From the NCBI GenBank assembly GCA_045615885.1, contig JAZLFR010000051.1, forward strand, positions 29,597 through 93,596: DNA of 64,000 nucleotides, read 5' to 3'. Made by a program: the position numbers and the translations under genes. Position 1 is the stretch's first letter. Each line of letters starts with the position of its first letter. The notes under the pieces are model-generated. The model worked only from the letters and a program-made list of their open reading frames with translations, was not told the DNA's origin and searched no databases. The stretch comes from UBA1765 sp045615885 (lineage in GTDB: Bacteria; Fibrobacterota; Fibrobacteria; Fibrobacterales; Fibrobacteraceae). Below are positions 9,511-18,955 of this stretch, in pieces.

Positions 9511-10704
9511 ATGAAATCCCTTTCTAAAAGAACCGAAGACATTGCTCCATCAATGACAGTCGCCATAGATACCTTGGCAAAACAATTAAAGGCCGAAGGC
9601 AAGGACATTGTTTCGCTCGGCGCAGGCGAACCGGACTTTGCGACACCAGACCATATCAAGGCTGCAGGCATCAAGGCTATCGAAAACAACCAGACCCGCT
9701 ATGTGGCGCCAGTCGGCTTGATGAACGTTCGCGAAGCCGTCTGCAAAAAGCTCAAGGACGAAAACGGCCTGAACTACAATGCCAACCAGATCGTGCTTAC
9801 GAGCGGAGCAAAGCATGCCGTATTCAATTCCTTTGCCGCGCTAATCAACCCGGGCGACGAAGTGATAGTTCCAGCACCGTACTGGGTCACCTACCCGGAA
9901 CTTGTGCGCTGGTTCGGCGGCGTTCCTGTATTCATTGAATCTACCGCCGAAAATGGTTTCAAGATCACCGCAGAACAGCTGCAGAATGCAATCACCGAAA
10001 AGACCAAAGCCGTTGTATTCAACAACCCATGCAACCCGAGTGGCGCCGTCTATGCTCCAGAAGAAATGGAAGCTCTTGCAAAGGTTATCGTAAAGAATGA
10101 TTTGTTCTGCATTTCTGACGAAATTTACGAGCACTTCACTTACGGCACAAAATTCACATCGGCAGCAAGTTTTGACGGCATGTACGAACGCACAATCATC
10201 ATCAACGGTTTTTCAAAATCCCATTGCATGACCGGTTGGCGCCTCGGCTACAACGCCGCTCCGGAAGCCATTGCAAAGATGATGGCAAAGGTGCAGAGCC
10301 AGGCAATCCACCACCCTTCTACGCCAGCGCAATATGCAGCCCTTGCAGCCGTAGAAAACGGCAACGAATGCGTGCTCAAGATGCGCGATGTGTTCAAAAC
10401 GCGCCAAGACCTTTTGCGCGGGCTTTTGGAAGAAACGCTCCAAAAGAAACTCCCCGTTCCTGAAGGAGCATTCTACCTGTTTGTGCCCGTCGCAGAACTC
10501 TTTGGCAAAAAGACGCCAGACGGCAAGACCATTGACGGTTCCATCAGTCTATGCACATACTTGCTCGAAAGCGTAGGCCTTGCCATTGTGCCAGGCGCAG
10601 CTTTCGGCATGGATAGCTGCATTCGCTTCTCTTACGCAGCAAGCGAAGACACCCTGAAGGAAGCCGCAAAACGATTCAACAAAGGAATTAAGGCGTTAAA
10701 TTAG
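9511..10704 (+). CDS. Class I pyridoxal-phosphate aminotransferase (aspartate aminotransferase type)
   Basis: A 397-residue fold-type I aminotransferase of the Ib aspartate/prephenate group. Visible signatures: GAGEPDFATP near residue 38, SGAKHAVFN for the phosphate cup, NNPCNPSGAVY near 171, and Lys236 in SKSHCMTGWRLGY, which forms the Schiff base with the cofactor. It would interconvert aspartate and oxaloacetate with glutamate/2-oxoglutarate; prephenate use is possible in this group. It is complete and of usual length. It is preceded by the RND exporter with no gap and followed by a repeat-like spacer. Confidence 0.93.
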   Translation: MKSLSKRTEDIAPSMTVAIDTLAKQLKAEGKDIVSLGAGEPDFATPDHIKAAGIKAIENNQTRYVAPVGLMNVREAVCKKLKDENGLNYNANQIVLTSGAKHAVFNSFAALINPGDEVIVPAPYWVTYPELVRWFGGVPVFIESTAENGFKITAEQLQNAITEKTKAVVFNNPCNPSGAVYAPEEMEALAKVIVKNDLFCISDEIYEHFTYGTKFTSAASFDGMYERTIIINGFSKSHCMTGWRLGYNAAPEAIAKMMAKVQSQAIHHPSTPAQYAALAAVENGNECVLKMRDVFKTRQDLLRGLLEETLQKKLPVPEGAFYLFVPVAELFGKKTPDGKTIDGSISLCTYLLESVGLAIVPGAAFGMDSCIRFSYAASEDTLKEAAKRFNKGIKALN

Positions 10705-10890
10705 TTACTAGTTACGAGTTACTAGCTTCTAGAGAATGTAGGATTACAAGATCTCTGCGAGTGTGAACTGACGTTAGAAGAACAGTGTTTTTCAGGCATT
10801 CCTGCCTACAGTCTACTTCCTACTGTCTACTAACAACCTTCTAGTAACTAGTGACCATGGACTAGTAACTACAACTCTGTATTCTACCAA
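10705..10890. repeat. CTAG-rich intergenic repeat patch
   Basis: A 186-base spacer built of degenerate copies of TAGTTACTAGTTA / ACTAGTAACTA and CTACTGTCTACTA-type words. The same vocabulary recurs at 20125-20145 and in the long spacers at 18956-19687 and 48014-48604. No open frame with coding character and no clear terminator are seen. Confidence 0.6.
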
Positions 10891-13005
10891 ATGAGCGACG
10901 GTTTTCAACTAATCGAAATAAGCCTTGACGATGCAAACGCCCAGTTTACCATTGGGCGCAATCGCGATTCCAACCTGTGCCTTAACAGCAAATATGTTTC
11001 GCACAGGCACGGCGTTATCACAAAGACGGCGCAAGGCTTTCTTTACGAAAACTTGAGCGAAACGAGCGGCACGGAATGCAACGGGACTCCGATTGAAAAA
11101 AAGCTTTTGGAAGACAACGACTTGCTTGTCATTGGCATGGAACGCCTCGGCGTAACCATCCGAAAAAATTCCTTGAGCTTAATTCTGCTGAATTCCGATT
11201 CCGAAGCTCCGCTGCAGATTTTTGAGGGCAAGTGGACTTTGCTCGGCAGGCACGCCCCTGCCAAAGATGCGGTAATAAGCCACCCTGGCTGCCCGGCAAT
11301 ACTTTCGAAGGTGCAAAAGAAAAACGGCAATGCAGAAATCGTTTTTGAGCGTAAGGCACGCGACGCCGAAGGCAATGCTTTCAAAAAAATCGTACTGAAG
11401 GATTCCGAAAAAGTATCGCTGCCCTGGTGCACTTTTGAAATGCAGAACGGGCAATTCTTTTTGCGAAAAAGCAAGCCCGGATTCTCTGTGCAGGTAAAAA
11501 ACTTGACTGCCTACGCAGGCAAAAAGCAGTTGCTCAGAAACATCAACTTTTCTCTGCCAGCCGGGCAAATCCTTGCTGTCATAGGCCGCTCCGGACAAGG
11601 CAAAAGTTCGCTTCTGCGCCTAATGCTCGGAACCCTTCGCGCCGGTGAAAATTCCGAAGTCCTGCTAAACGGCATTCCTCATAGGAATCCAGACATTCAG
11701 AAATACACGGCATTCCTTGCGCAAGACCCGGAACTCCGCGAAGACTTGACTGTAAGCGAAACGCTTTTGATGGCTTCAAAAATCACGCTGCCAAAAGACA
11801 CGACCGAAGAAGAACGGGAATCCCGCAAAAAAGACCTGCTGGAATTGCTTGCGTTAAACCGCCTGACAGACAGCAAAATTTCAACACTTTCCGGTGGTGA
11901 AAAAAGACGCGCGGCCCTTGCCGCAGAACTCATAGGATCCCCGGGCTTGATTCTGCTCGACGAGCCTCTTTCGGGACTCGATCCGGTCAATGTCAGAACG
12001 CTCTGCCACCATTTGAGAAAGCTCTCCATTCTTGGCTACACAATCATTCTGACGACACATGGCTACGAAGCGCTAGACATTGCCCACAAGGTTCTTGTCA
12101 TTCACGATGGCGCAGAGGCTTTCTTTGGCACGCCAAAAGAAGCCACGCTGTTCTTTGAAACGGAATCTGCCGACAAGGCTCTCTGGAAGTTGAAAGACAG
12201 TTCCACGGACTTTTGGGAATGCTCCGCATTCCGCAAGCGCATTGCAGAAGAACAGGAAGCAACGACGAAAACGCTGTTCCCCAAAATACAAAAGCCTTCA
12301 CCATTCAAGATCTACAACACGCTCCTGGTAAAGCAGTATTTTAGGGACAAGGGAAGAATTCTTGCGCTCTGCGTGCAGCCCCTAATTATCGGGTTCCTGT
12401 TTTCACAGACTTTTTCTGCAAAATCCTCCCTGTGGGTCGCCGCGTTTGCGCTCGTACTTTCAGCAAACTGGTTTGCACTTTCCCTTTCTATTCGAGGCAT
12501 TGTTCAGGAACGAAAAATTTTGCGTTTGGAACTTCGCAAGGGCGCTCCGGCATTTTCCATACTTTCTGCAAAACTTTTATTCGTCACCATATTCTCGTTC
12601 ATCCAGACTTTCGTCTGTTACGGATTCCTGGCTTTTGTCCTTCCGATAGCGCCAAATTTTCCACTGCTTGCGCTCTCCATCTTTGTTTCCGTCTTACCGG
12701 CAGCAACCCTCGGGTTCTTGGTTAGTTCTCTTTCAAAAAATCCGGGCCAGGCAAACGCCATGCTCCCGCTGCTAATCATTCCGCAAGTCGCCCTCGCCGG
12801 AGCTTTGGTCCCCATCGATCAAATGCGCCCCATCGGCAGAGCCGCCTCGACATTCATCGCATCCAAATTCAATCTGGAAGCGTTGAAAGCACTTTTCTTG
12901 AATGAAAATTTGACCTGTTCCGACATAGCATTCCCCTTACTGCTTACATTCATATTCTATATTGTAGCTCTACGGACATTACACTCTCTGGGTAAAGCAA
13001 AATGA
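10891..13005 (+). CDS. FHA-domain ABC transporter, fused ATPase and ABC-2 permease
   Basis: A 704-residue protein. An N-terminal FHA domain (GR at 22-23, SHRH at 37-40, NGT near 64) would bind phosphothreonine. A second FHA-like fold follows at about 107-190 (LLGRHAP). The ABC ATPase follows: Walker A GRSGQGKSS at 232-240, signature LSGGE at 333-337, Walker B LILLDEP near 353-359 and an H-loop TTHG. The last 220 residues hold about six membrane helices of the ABC-2 (ABCG-like) type. It acts in the inner membrane; the substrate is unknown. Its last four bases overlap the kinase start (ATGA), which suggests that the kinase phosphorylates something the FHA domains read. Confidence 0.9.
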   Translation: MSDGFQLIEISLDDANAQFTIGRNRDSNLCLNSKYVSHRHGVITKTAQGFLYENLSETSGTECNGTPIEKKLLEDNDLLVIGMERLGVTIRKNSLSLILLNSDSEAPLQIFEGKWTLLGRHAPAKDAVISHPGCPAILSKVQKKNGNAEIVFERKARDAEGNAFKKIVLKDSEKVSLPWCTFEMQNGQFFLRKSKPGFSVQVKNLTAYAGKKQLLRNINFSLPAGQILAVIGRSGQGKSSLLRLMLGTLRAGENSEVLLNGIPHRNPDIQKYTAFLAQDPELREDLTVSETLLMASKITLPKDTTEEERESRKKDLLELLALNRLTDSKISTLSGGEKRRAALAAELIGSPGLILLDEPLSGLDPVNVRTLCHHLRKLSILGYTIILTTHGYEALDIAHKVLVIHDGAEAFFGTPKEATLFFETESADKALWKLKDSSTDFWECSAFRKRIAEEQEATTKTLFPKIQKPSPFKIYNTLLVKQYFRDKGRILALCVQPLIIGFLFSQTFSAKSSLWVAAFALVLSANWFALSLSIRGIVQERKILRLELRKGAPAFSILSAKLLFVTIFSFIQTFVCYGFLAFVLPIAPNFPLLALSIFVSVLPAATLGFLVSSLSKNPGQANAMLPLLIIPQVALAGALVPIDQMRPIGRAASTFIASKFNLEALKALFLNENLTCSDIAFPLLLTFIFYIVALRTLHSLGKAK

Positions 13006-14510
13006 GTTTGAAACCTTTGACACAAGACAATAAATTTCCGCGCCCATTTAACGAGAACTACGAGCTTTTAGGGATTCTCGGTCAAGGCGGCATGGGTCAC
13101 GTGTACAAGGCAAAAGACAATCGCCTAGATCGCATCGTTGCTTTAAAGGTCCTTGAATCCAGTTCCAACAAGGAATCCGTGGCCCGCTTCAAACTTGAAG
13201 CGCAGACCATGAAGGAACTCGACCACCAGAACATTGTCCATGTTTTTGACTTTGGCGAAGAAAAGAACGAGCTTTTCATAGCAATGACCCATGTTGAAGG
13301 CAAGGCCCTCTCCGATGTTCTCAAGAACAAGAGCAAGCTCGACTTCAACGCCATCGAACTTATCGCCAAGCAGATTGCAAGAGCACTACTGTTCGCCCAT
13401 TCCAAAGGCATTGTACACCGCGACGTAAAGCCGTCCAACATCATGCTCACGCACGACAATCGCGTGTACCTGATGGACTTCGGCATTTCCTATGTTCGCG
13501 AAATGGAGCAGGAACGCCTCACCATGACCGGCATGACCATGGGTACTCCGGAATACATGTCTCCGGAACAATGCCGTGGCGACGAAGTCGGTGAACCTTC
13601 CGACATTTACAGCCTAGGCGTGATTTTGTACGAAATGACCTGCGGTCAGCTGCCATTCTCCGGCTCCAAGCCGATTGAAATAGCAATGAAGCATGTGCAG
13701 GAAACGCCTCCTGCCCCGGAAACATTCCGCCCGAACACCCCGACAAGCATTTCGAAATTCATTTTGAAGTGTTTGCAGAAAAAGCCTAACGACCGTTTCA
13801 AGAACATGGAGGAATTTTTGGACGCATTCGATGATGCGTTCAGCAAGGCTCGCGAAGCGACAAGGCAAAACCAGGCCCGTGCTCTGCGCCGTACCTCCCT
13901 CTTGCGCTCCCGCAGGCTCTTGACAGAATCCATCCTTAGACTATTGCCAATCCAGAAGCGCCTCCTGGTTTCGGGGCTTGCCTTGTTCCCGCTCATCATC
14001 ATTCTGCTGATTGCCCTGATGCTATTGCACAAGCCGTCACGCACATTGCGCGAACTGGATGCTCCGGCAATGCACGGCAACTTTGAACAGACAAGCATTG
14101 AAAAGGGCATCAAGGAATACCCGCCAGAAAACCTGTTCGACGAAAAGCAGAATACAGCATGGCTTTTTAAGGCACCGACAAACAGCAAGAACCCGATCTT
14201 GACGATGAATTTTGACGAAAACACCCTCATCACCAATATCGGCATTGCGATCGGCTACCAGAAATCTGCAGACGACGAAATCGGCGACCGCTACCATACA
14301 TTCAACAAGCCACGCACACTTACCTTGCGCACCAAGGAAGGCTTCCGCCAGGAAATCAGCTTGGAAGACGTAAAGGGCATGCAATACCCGAAAATGCTGC
14401 CGATGGAAACGACAGAAATTCAGATATTCCTCGGCAAGTCTTACACGACAGATGCAGCAAAGCCACTCGCGATTTCTGAAATCAGAATGCTCGGAATGAA
14501 TCTCGAATGA
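13002..14510 (+). CDS. Transmembrane Ser/Thr protein kinase with C-terminal discoidin-like domain
   Basis: A 502-residue PknB-type kinase. Gly loop GQGGMGHVY at 27-35, ATP-anchoring Lys49, catalytic HRD at 139-141 with KPSN, DFG at 159-161 and a GTPEYMSPE activation segment near 181-189 are all intact. A basic stretch (290-310) precedes one membrane helix at about 321-342. The outer 150 residues, with a DEKQNTAW motif and ending in SEIRMLG, look like a discoidin/F5-8 or NADase-type glycan-binding fold. They would sit in the periplasm and may sense a sugar ligand (inference). Translationally coupled on both sides: four-base overlaps with the FHA transporter and with yraN. Confidence 0.92.
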   Translation: MSLKPLTQDNKFPRPFNENYELLGILGQGGMGHVYKAKDNRLDRIVALKVLESSSNKESVARFKLEAQTMKELDHQNIVHVFDFGEEKNELFIAMTHVEGKALSDVLKNKSKLDFNAIELIAKQIARALLFAHSKGIVHRDVKPSNIMLTHDNRVYLMDFGISYVREMEQERLTMTGMTMGTPEYMSPEQCRGDEVGEPSDIYSLGVILYEMTCGQLPFSGSKPIEIAMKHVQETPPAPETFRPNTPTSISKFILKCLQKKPNDRFKNMEEFLDAFDDAFSKAREATRQNQARALRRTSLLRSRRLLTESILRLLPIQKRLLVSGLALFPLIIILLIALMLLHKPSRTLRELDAPAMHGNFEQTSIEKGIKEYPPENLFDEKQNTAWLFKAPTNSKNPILTMNFDENTLITNIGIAIGYQKSADDEIGDRYHTFNKPRTLTLRTKEGFRQEISLEDVKGMQYPKMLPMETTEIQIFLGKSYTTDAAKPLAISEIRMLGMNLE

Positions 14511-14890
14511 TAAAAAACAAGGGCAAAGGCAAGTTCGCAGAAACCCACGCGGCAGCATATTTGCGGCGCAACGGTTACACGCTTCTCGACAGGAATTACG
14601 CCTATCGCGGAGGAGAACTTGACATTGTCGCAAAATCACCGAAAGGCGAAATCGTTTTTGTAGAGGTCAAATCAGTTTGGAACAACAGAAATGGCCGCCC
14701 AGAAAGCAGAGTTCGTGGAGCAAAGCAGTTCAAGCTTTGGCGCACCGCATGCCATTTTCTGCATTTCAACGGAGGCTTTGAACAGCGTTGCCGTTTCGAT
14801 GTGATCGCAGTAAACTGTGCAAACGACGTTTTTTCATTAAAGCATATTCCAGCGGCTTTCGAAGCACGCCAAACAATTCCGCAATGCTAG
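14507..14890 (+). CDS. yraN: YraN/UPF0102 family nuclease-fold protein
   Basis: A 127-residue cytoplasmic protein with the small restriction-endonuclease-like fold of UPF0102. The core motif is visible: Glu37 and Asp39 in GGELDIVA, then Glu53 and Lys55 in FVEVKS, which form the usual E-D-ExK metal site. The length is normal for the family, whose role is not firmly known. The ATG overlaps the kinase stop by four bases, and the next gene starts 10 bases after its stop, so it belongs to the same transcript. Confidence 0.88.
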   Translation: MIKNKGKGKFAETHAAAYLRRNGYTLLDRNYAYRGGELDIVAKSPKGEIVFVEVKSVWNNRNGRPESRVRGAKQFKLWRTACHFLHFNGGFEQRCRFDVIAVNCANDVFSLKHIPAAFEARQTIPQC

Positions 14891-14899
14891 AGGATTCCC

Positions 14900-15496
14900 A
14901 TGGCAAGCAACCGTTTTGAAACCCACCCGGTAAACCCACAGGCCCGCATCGTAAAAATGGCAGCGTCCATTCTCGAAAACGACGGCCTAGTTCTTTACCC
15001 GACCGAATCGGGCTACGCTATCGGCTGCAATGCGGAATCGACGAAGGCGATTCACCGCCTATACGCTCTCAAGAAGCCAATGAAGAAATTCTTCATGGCC
15101 TTGATTCTGCCGAGCATAAGCAACGCCACAGAATACGCTCGCGTAAACAATTACGCATTCAGCATCATGAAGCCACGCGTGCCTGGCCCATATACATTCA
15201 TATTGCCGGCCGACCCATCCATTGTGCGCAAGCTCGACGTAAAGCGTCCAGAAATCGGTGTACGCATGCCGACTCACCCGTTCTTTGCCGAACTTTTCAA
15301 GCATTTCGACAAACCGCTACTGAGCACTGCAGCAAAGCTTTCTGACGACGAGGTTTTCACGAACCCGGACGACCTGTGGAATTTATTCAAAAATAGCGTA
15401 GACATGATGGTGGATTGCGGCGACATAGAAATAAAACCAACAAACATCATCAGCCTTGTAAACGGCGAAGCCGAGGTAATTCGCGGCGAACTTTGA
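14900..15496 (+). CDS. YciO/Sua5/YrdC family protein (threonylcarbamoyl-AMP synthase-like)
   Basis: A 198-residue single-domain member of the Sua5-YciO-YrdC superfamily. The start MASNRFETHPVNPQARIV and YPTESGYAIGC match the YciO branch best. PGPYTFILPA and a late REGEL-like end (VIRGEL) are also seen. True TsaC/Sua5 proteins make threonylcarbamoyl-AMP for the t6A tRNA modification; YciO members are less active or of uncertain role. Since tsaD is encoded 2.4 kb downstream on the same strand, a t6A role is plausible but not shown. An AGAGGA ribosome site precedes the ATG. Confidence 0.85.
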   Translation: MASNRFETHPVNPQARIVKMAASILENDGLVLYPTESGYAIGCNAESTKAIHRLYALKKPMKKFFMALILPSISNATEYARVNNYAFSIMKPRVPGPYTFILPADPSIVRKLDVKRPEIGVRMPTHPFFAELFKHFDKPLLSTAAKLSDDEVFTNPDDLWNLFKNSVDMMVDCGDIEIKPTNIISLVNGEAEVIRGEL

Positions 15497-15534
15497 TTCC
15501 CGCCTGCACCTAGTTTTTGAATAGGCAAAAATTC

Positions 15535-15540
15535 TATAAT
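15535..15540 (+). promoter_or_regulatory. Likely -10 box upstream of sufS
   Basis: A perfect TATAAT lies 28 bases before the sufS ATG in an AT-rich stretch. No clear -35 at 17-base spacing is seen. It would place a short leader in front of sufS and separate it from the yraN/YciO unit. Confidence 0.4.
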
Positions 15541-15567
15541 TATATAAACTTGCGAGGTCCTGTCAAA

Positions 15568-16800
15568 ATGAGTTACTCTGTAGATTCCATTCGAGCCCAA
15601 TTCCCGGTACTTGCACAAGGCGACAAGCAGCACAAGCCGCTCACGTTCCTTGACAGCACGGCTACATCGCAAAAGCCGCTAAAAGTAATCGAGGCCATGG
15701 AAGACTTCTACAGGAACCACTACAGCTCCGTAAAGCGTGGCGTCTATAAAATGAGCGAACGCACGACGCAGGCTTACGAAAAGACCCGCGAAGACATTGC
15801 AAAGTTTTTGAACGCAAGGCAGAAAGAAGAAATCATCTTTACACGCGGCACAACCGAAAGCATCAATCTTGTGGCCTGGACATATGGTCGCAAATTTTTG
15901 CAGCCGGGCGACGAAATTTTAATTAGTGCTCTGGAACACCACGCAAACATCGTTTCTTGGCAGCTCATCGCAGAGGAACGCGGCGCAAAGATCAAGGTTA
16001 TCCCGGTCGATGACAATGCGGAACTTTTGCTGGACTCCCTGGATACGCTCGTAGTTCCAGGCAAAACAAAAATTGCCGCATTCACGCATATAAGCAACGC
16101 AACCGGCACGGTAAACCCGATTGCCTCCATGATCAAAAAGATCAAGAGCATTTCTCCGGAAACGAAGGTTCTTGTAGATGCGGCCCAGAGCGTTTCGCAT
16201 TTGAAGATTGATGTTCAGGCTCTTGATGTTGACTTTGTCGCATTTTCTGGTCACAAGATGTACGGCCCGACAGGCATCGGCGTACTCTACGGCAAATACG
16301 AAAACCTCCTTGCCATGCCACCGTTCCACGGCGGCGGAGAAATGATTGACCGCGTAACATTTGAAAAGACAACATACGCGCTCCCGCCGGAACGTTTCGA
16401 AGCAGGCACCCCACCAATCGCCGAAGTCATTGGCCTTGGCGCCGCAGTGAACTGGATCGAAGAAGTCGGCCTGGAAAACATTCACGCCCACGAAGACGAA
16501 ATCTTGAAATACGCGGAACAGGAATTCAGCAAGGTTCCTGGGCTCCATATTCTAGGCAAGCCAAAGGAACGCGGTGCGCTCTTGAGTATCACGCTCGATG
16601 CCGCGCACCCGCACGACGCGGCCATGATTCTTGACGAAGAAAACATTGCCGCCCGCAGCGGCCACCATTGCGCGCAACCCGTAATGGACCGTTTCGGCGT
16701 GCCGGCAACGCTCCGCTTCAGCTTTGGCGCCTACACGACAACAGCAGAAATCGACCGTGCCGTAAAAGCGCTTTGCCGCGTAGTCAACTTGTTTGGTTAA
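15568..16800 (+). CDS. sufS: Cysteine desulfurase, SufS/CsdA type
   Basis: A 410-residue pyridoxal-phosphate enzyme that takes sulfur from cysteine for Fe-S cluster assembly. The cofactor lysine is Lys230 in FSGHKMYGPTG. The persulfide cysteine is Cys368 in AARSGHHCAQP, the group II (SufS) form. Start chosen at ATG 15568, with GAGG upstream; the in-frame extension to 15517 reads through the promoter region and is not conserved. No sufBCD genes are adjacent, so it is a stand-alone copy here. It is followed two bases later by a YbbR-domain gene. Confidence 0.94.
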   Translation: MSYSVDSIRAQFPVLAQGDKQHKPLTFLDSTATSQKPLKVIEAMEDFYRNHYSSVKRGVYKMSERTTQAYEKTREDIAKFLNARQKEEIIFTRGTTESINLVAWTYGRKFLQPGDEILISALEHHANIVSWQLIAEERGAKIKVIPVDDNAELLLDSLDTLVVPGKTKIAAFTHISNATGTVNPIASMIKKIKSISPETKVLVDAAQSVSHLKIDVQALDVDFVAFSGHKMYGPTGIGVLYGKYENLLAMPPFHGGGEMIDRVTFEKTTYALPPERFEAGTPPIAEVIGLGAAVNWIEEVGLENIHAHEDEILKYAEQEFSKVPGLHILGKPKERGALLSITLDAAHPHDAAMILDEENIAARSGHHCAQPVMDRFGVPATLRFSFGAYTTTAEIDRAVKALCRVVNLFG

Positions 16801-16802
16801 TT

Positions 16803-17945
16803 ATGAAGAATTTGCAATTAAAAATCACAGCTTTAATTTTTGGCATCGCCATTTGGTTCTATGCAATTTCTTTGCAGGACTTTCAGTTGACAATGGAAGT
16901 GCCGCTTACATTCGCCCGCATTCCAGATGTGCTCGCGATTGCCTCCAAGCCACCAAAAACAATTTCCATCCAGGTGACGGGCAATGTTTTCGACCTAATC
17001 CGCATGCGCTATAAAAAAGGCACCCCGGCAGCAATCGTCATTGATGCCCAGCATGTAGAACAGGGCTGGACTCACTTCACCATCAATGCTGAAAATTTCT
17101 CGGCACCGGATTTCCCGGAAATTGAATATGTTGTCGGAGACCGCCTGCGTACCGTAGATGTAGAGTTTGACACAAGGATTCGTCGCAAAGTTCCTGTGAA
17201 GCTAGCCGCAGAATTTGAAGAAGCTCCCGGATACACTTTTGTGACCGTTCCGACAATTGAACCAGCCGAAATTTTATTCTCTGGTGCACGCACTGCTCTC
17301 ATTCCTCTTGAATATGTAAGTACCAGTGCTGAATTGTTCAAAAACATTTCTGAAAACGGCATTTACAAATTGCCCATTAATCTCGAAACCCTGCCAGCAT
17401 ACGTTTCCACAGAAGATTCAATCGTCCAAGTCCATGTAACTGTGCAGCCAATCGCAACGACGACTTTCGAAAAAATCCCGGTCCATCTCATCGGCATGTA
17501 TGATAAGCAAAAGTACACGCTTGAGCCTTCACAAGCTAAAGTCGAAATCACGGGTGGTAAAGAAATTCTCGCAAGCATCGATCCCGATGAACTCGACATC
17601 TTTATCGAATACAACAGATTCGCAATCGAAAATGCAGAGGAGCTTGCGCCGTCGCACCGCATTGGTAAAAACATCAAGGGCATTCAAATTTACCCAGACA
17701 AATTCAAGCTCGTAGAAAAAGCAAAGCCTGCAGAAGCTGAACCGGAGAAGGTTGAAGAAGTTGCTGCCGAAAAAACAGCAGAAGTCCCGCAGGAAGTGAA
17801 GGAACAGCCCAAAACTGAAGTTCCAAAGGATTCTACGAAAGAAGTGAAGAAGGAAGCTGCCAAAACTAAACAGAAAAAAGCAAAGCAGAAAAAAGCAGTT
17901 GCAGAACAACCTGCAGAAATTCCACAGACAGAGGCTGCACAATGA
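16803..17945 (+). CDS. YbbR-domain protein (CdaR-like) with charged C-terminal tail
   Basis: A 380-residue protein with one N-terminal membrane helix (LKITALIFGIAIWFYAI) and an extracytoplasmic region of YbbR-type beta repeats: VPLTFARIPDVLAI, VPVKLAAEFEEAPGYTF and IPVHLIGMYDKQKY each begin one repeat. The last 65 residues are a low-complexity tail of Lys, Glu, Ala, Pro and Gln. In other bacteria YbbR proteins partner the diadenylate cyclase CdaA; no cyclase is next to it here. The frame also extends upstream inside sufS, but the start is clearly ATG 16803, two bases after the sufS stop. The stop overlaps the tsaD ATG. Confidence 0.85.
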   Translation: MKNLQLKITALIFGIAIWFYAISLQDFQLTMEVPLTFARIPDVLAIASKPPKTISIQVTGNVFDLIRMRYKKGTPAAIVIDAQHVEQGWTHFTINAENFSAPDFPEIEYVVGDRLRTVDVEFDTRIRRKVPVKLAAEFEEAPGYTFVTVPTIEPAEILFSGARTALIPLEYVSTSAELFKNISENGIYKLPINLETLPAYVSTEDSIVQVHVTVQPIATTTFEKIPVHLIGMYDKQKYTLEPSQAKVEITGGKEILASIDPDELDIFIEYNRFAIENAEELAPSHRIGKNIKGIQIYPDKFKLVEKAKPAEAEPEKVEEVAAEKTAEVPQEVKEQPKTEVPKDSTKEVKKEAAKTKQKKAKQKKAVAEQPAEIPQTEAAQ

Positions 17946-18955
17946 TTTGGCTAGGCATTGAATCTAGTTGCGACGAAACCGCATGCGCCATTTTGAAAGA
18001 TGAAAACGGCAAAGTGGAAGTTCTTTCCAACCCGCTCTACAGCCAAATTAACGAACACGCCGTTTTTGGAGGCGTGGTTCCCGAAGTAGCCGCCCGCGAG
18101 CACCTGCAAAAAATTTCAAGCATCGCTTTTGAAGCAGTGGAACAGTCAGGCCTTGCACTTAAAGACATCGATGCGATTGCCTTTACAACGGGGCCGGGCC
18201 TCATGGGTCCACTTCTTGTTGGAGCAAGTTTTGCTCGCGGACTTTCTAAAGACCTTGGCATTCCTGCCTACGGCATGAACCATTTGGAAGGCCACCTTGC
18301 AGCAGCTTGGCTCACGGCACAAGATCTGGAGCCTCCGTTCCTTACGCTCACCGTCTCTGGCGGCCATACGGAACTCGTGCTCGAAGAACCTGGTTTCAAA
18401 TACACCTCGCTCGGGCGCACGCGCGACGACGCAGCAGGCGAAGCCTTCGACAAATGCGGCAAGCTACTCGGCCTGCAGTACCCGGCAGGGGCAACAATCG
18501 GCCGCCTGGGCAAGGAAGGAAACCGCAAATTCCACAGGTTCCCGCGTGCACTCAAGGGTGACGACAGCGGTGAATTTTCCTTCAGCGGTTTAAAGACCGC
18601 AGTACGCCGCTACACCGAAGCAAACACTCCTGAATTTGTGCAAGAAAACCTCGGCGACATCTGCGCCTCCCTGGAAGAAGCCATCGTTGACATTCTTGTT
18701 TCCAAAACAGTGTGGGCCTTGAAAAAGACCAAGATGAAGACTCTCGTAGTTGGCGGCGGCGTAAGCGCTAACGCAAGGCTCCGCGAAGTGCTGGGCAAAT
18801 ACTGTGAGCGCCACGATATCCGCCTATGCTTCCCAGATCGTTCCCTGAGTACCGACAACGGAGCGATGATTGCGGCCGCCGCTATCCGCAGGGTGCGTCA
18901 AAACATGCTGACAGACATTCCAGAAGTCAAGCCCTGGATGCCTCTTGCAGAATAG
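17942..18955 (+). CDS. tsaD: tRNA N6-adenosine threonylcarbamoyltransferase TsaD
   Basis: A 337-residue ASKHA-fold enzyme that transfers the threonylcarbamoyl group to A37 of ANN-decoding tRNAs, together with TsaB and TsaE. Visible: GIESSCDETACA at the start, the metal-binding histidines in NHLEGHLAAAW, TVSGGHTELV, and GGGVSANARLR with a DNGAMIA late motif. It is complete and of usual length. The ATGA overlap with the YbbR gene shows translational coupling. The gene ends directly before a long repeat-rich spacer. Confidence 0.97.
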   Translation: MIWLGIESSCDETACAILKDENGKVEVLSNPLYSQINEHAVFGGVVPEVAAREHLQKISSIAFEAVEQSGLALKDIDAIAFTTGPGLMGPLLVGASFARGLSKDLGIPAYGMNHLEGHLAAAWLTAQDLEPPFLTLTVSGGHTELVLEEPGFKYTSLGRTRDDAAGEAFDKCGKLLGLQYPAGATIGRLGKEGNRKFHRFPRALKGDDSGEFSFSGLKTAVRRYTEANTPEFVQENLGDICASLEEAIVDILVSKTVWALKKTKMKTLVVGGGVSANARLREVLGKYCERHDIRLCFPDRSLSTDNGAMIAAAAIRRVRQNMLTDIPEVKPWMPLAE

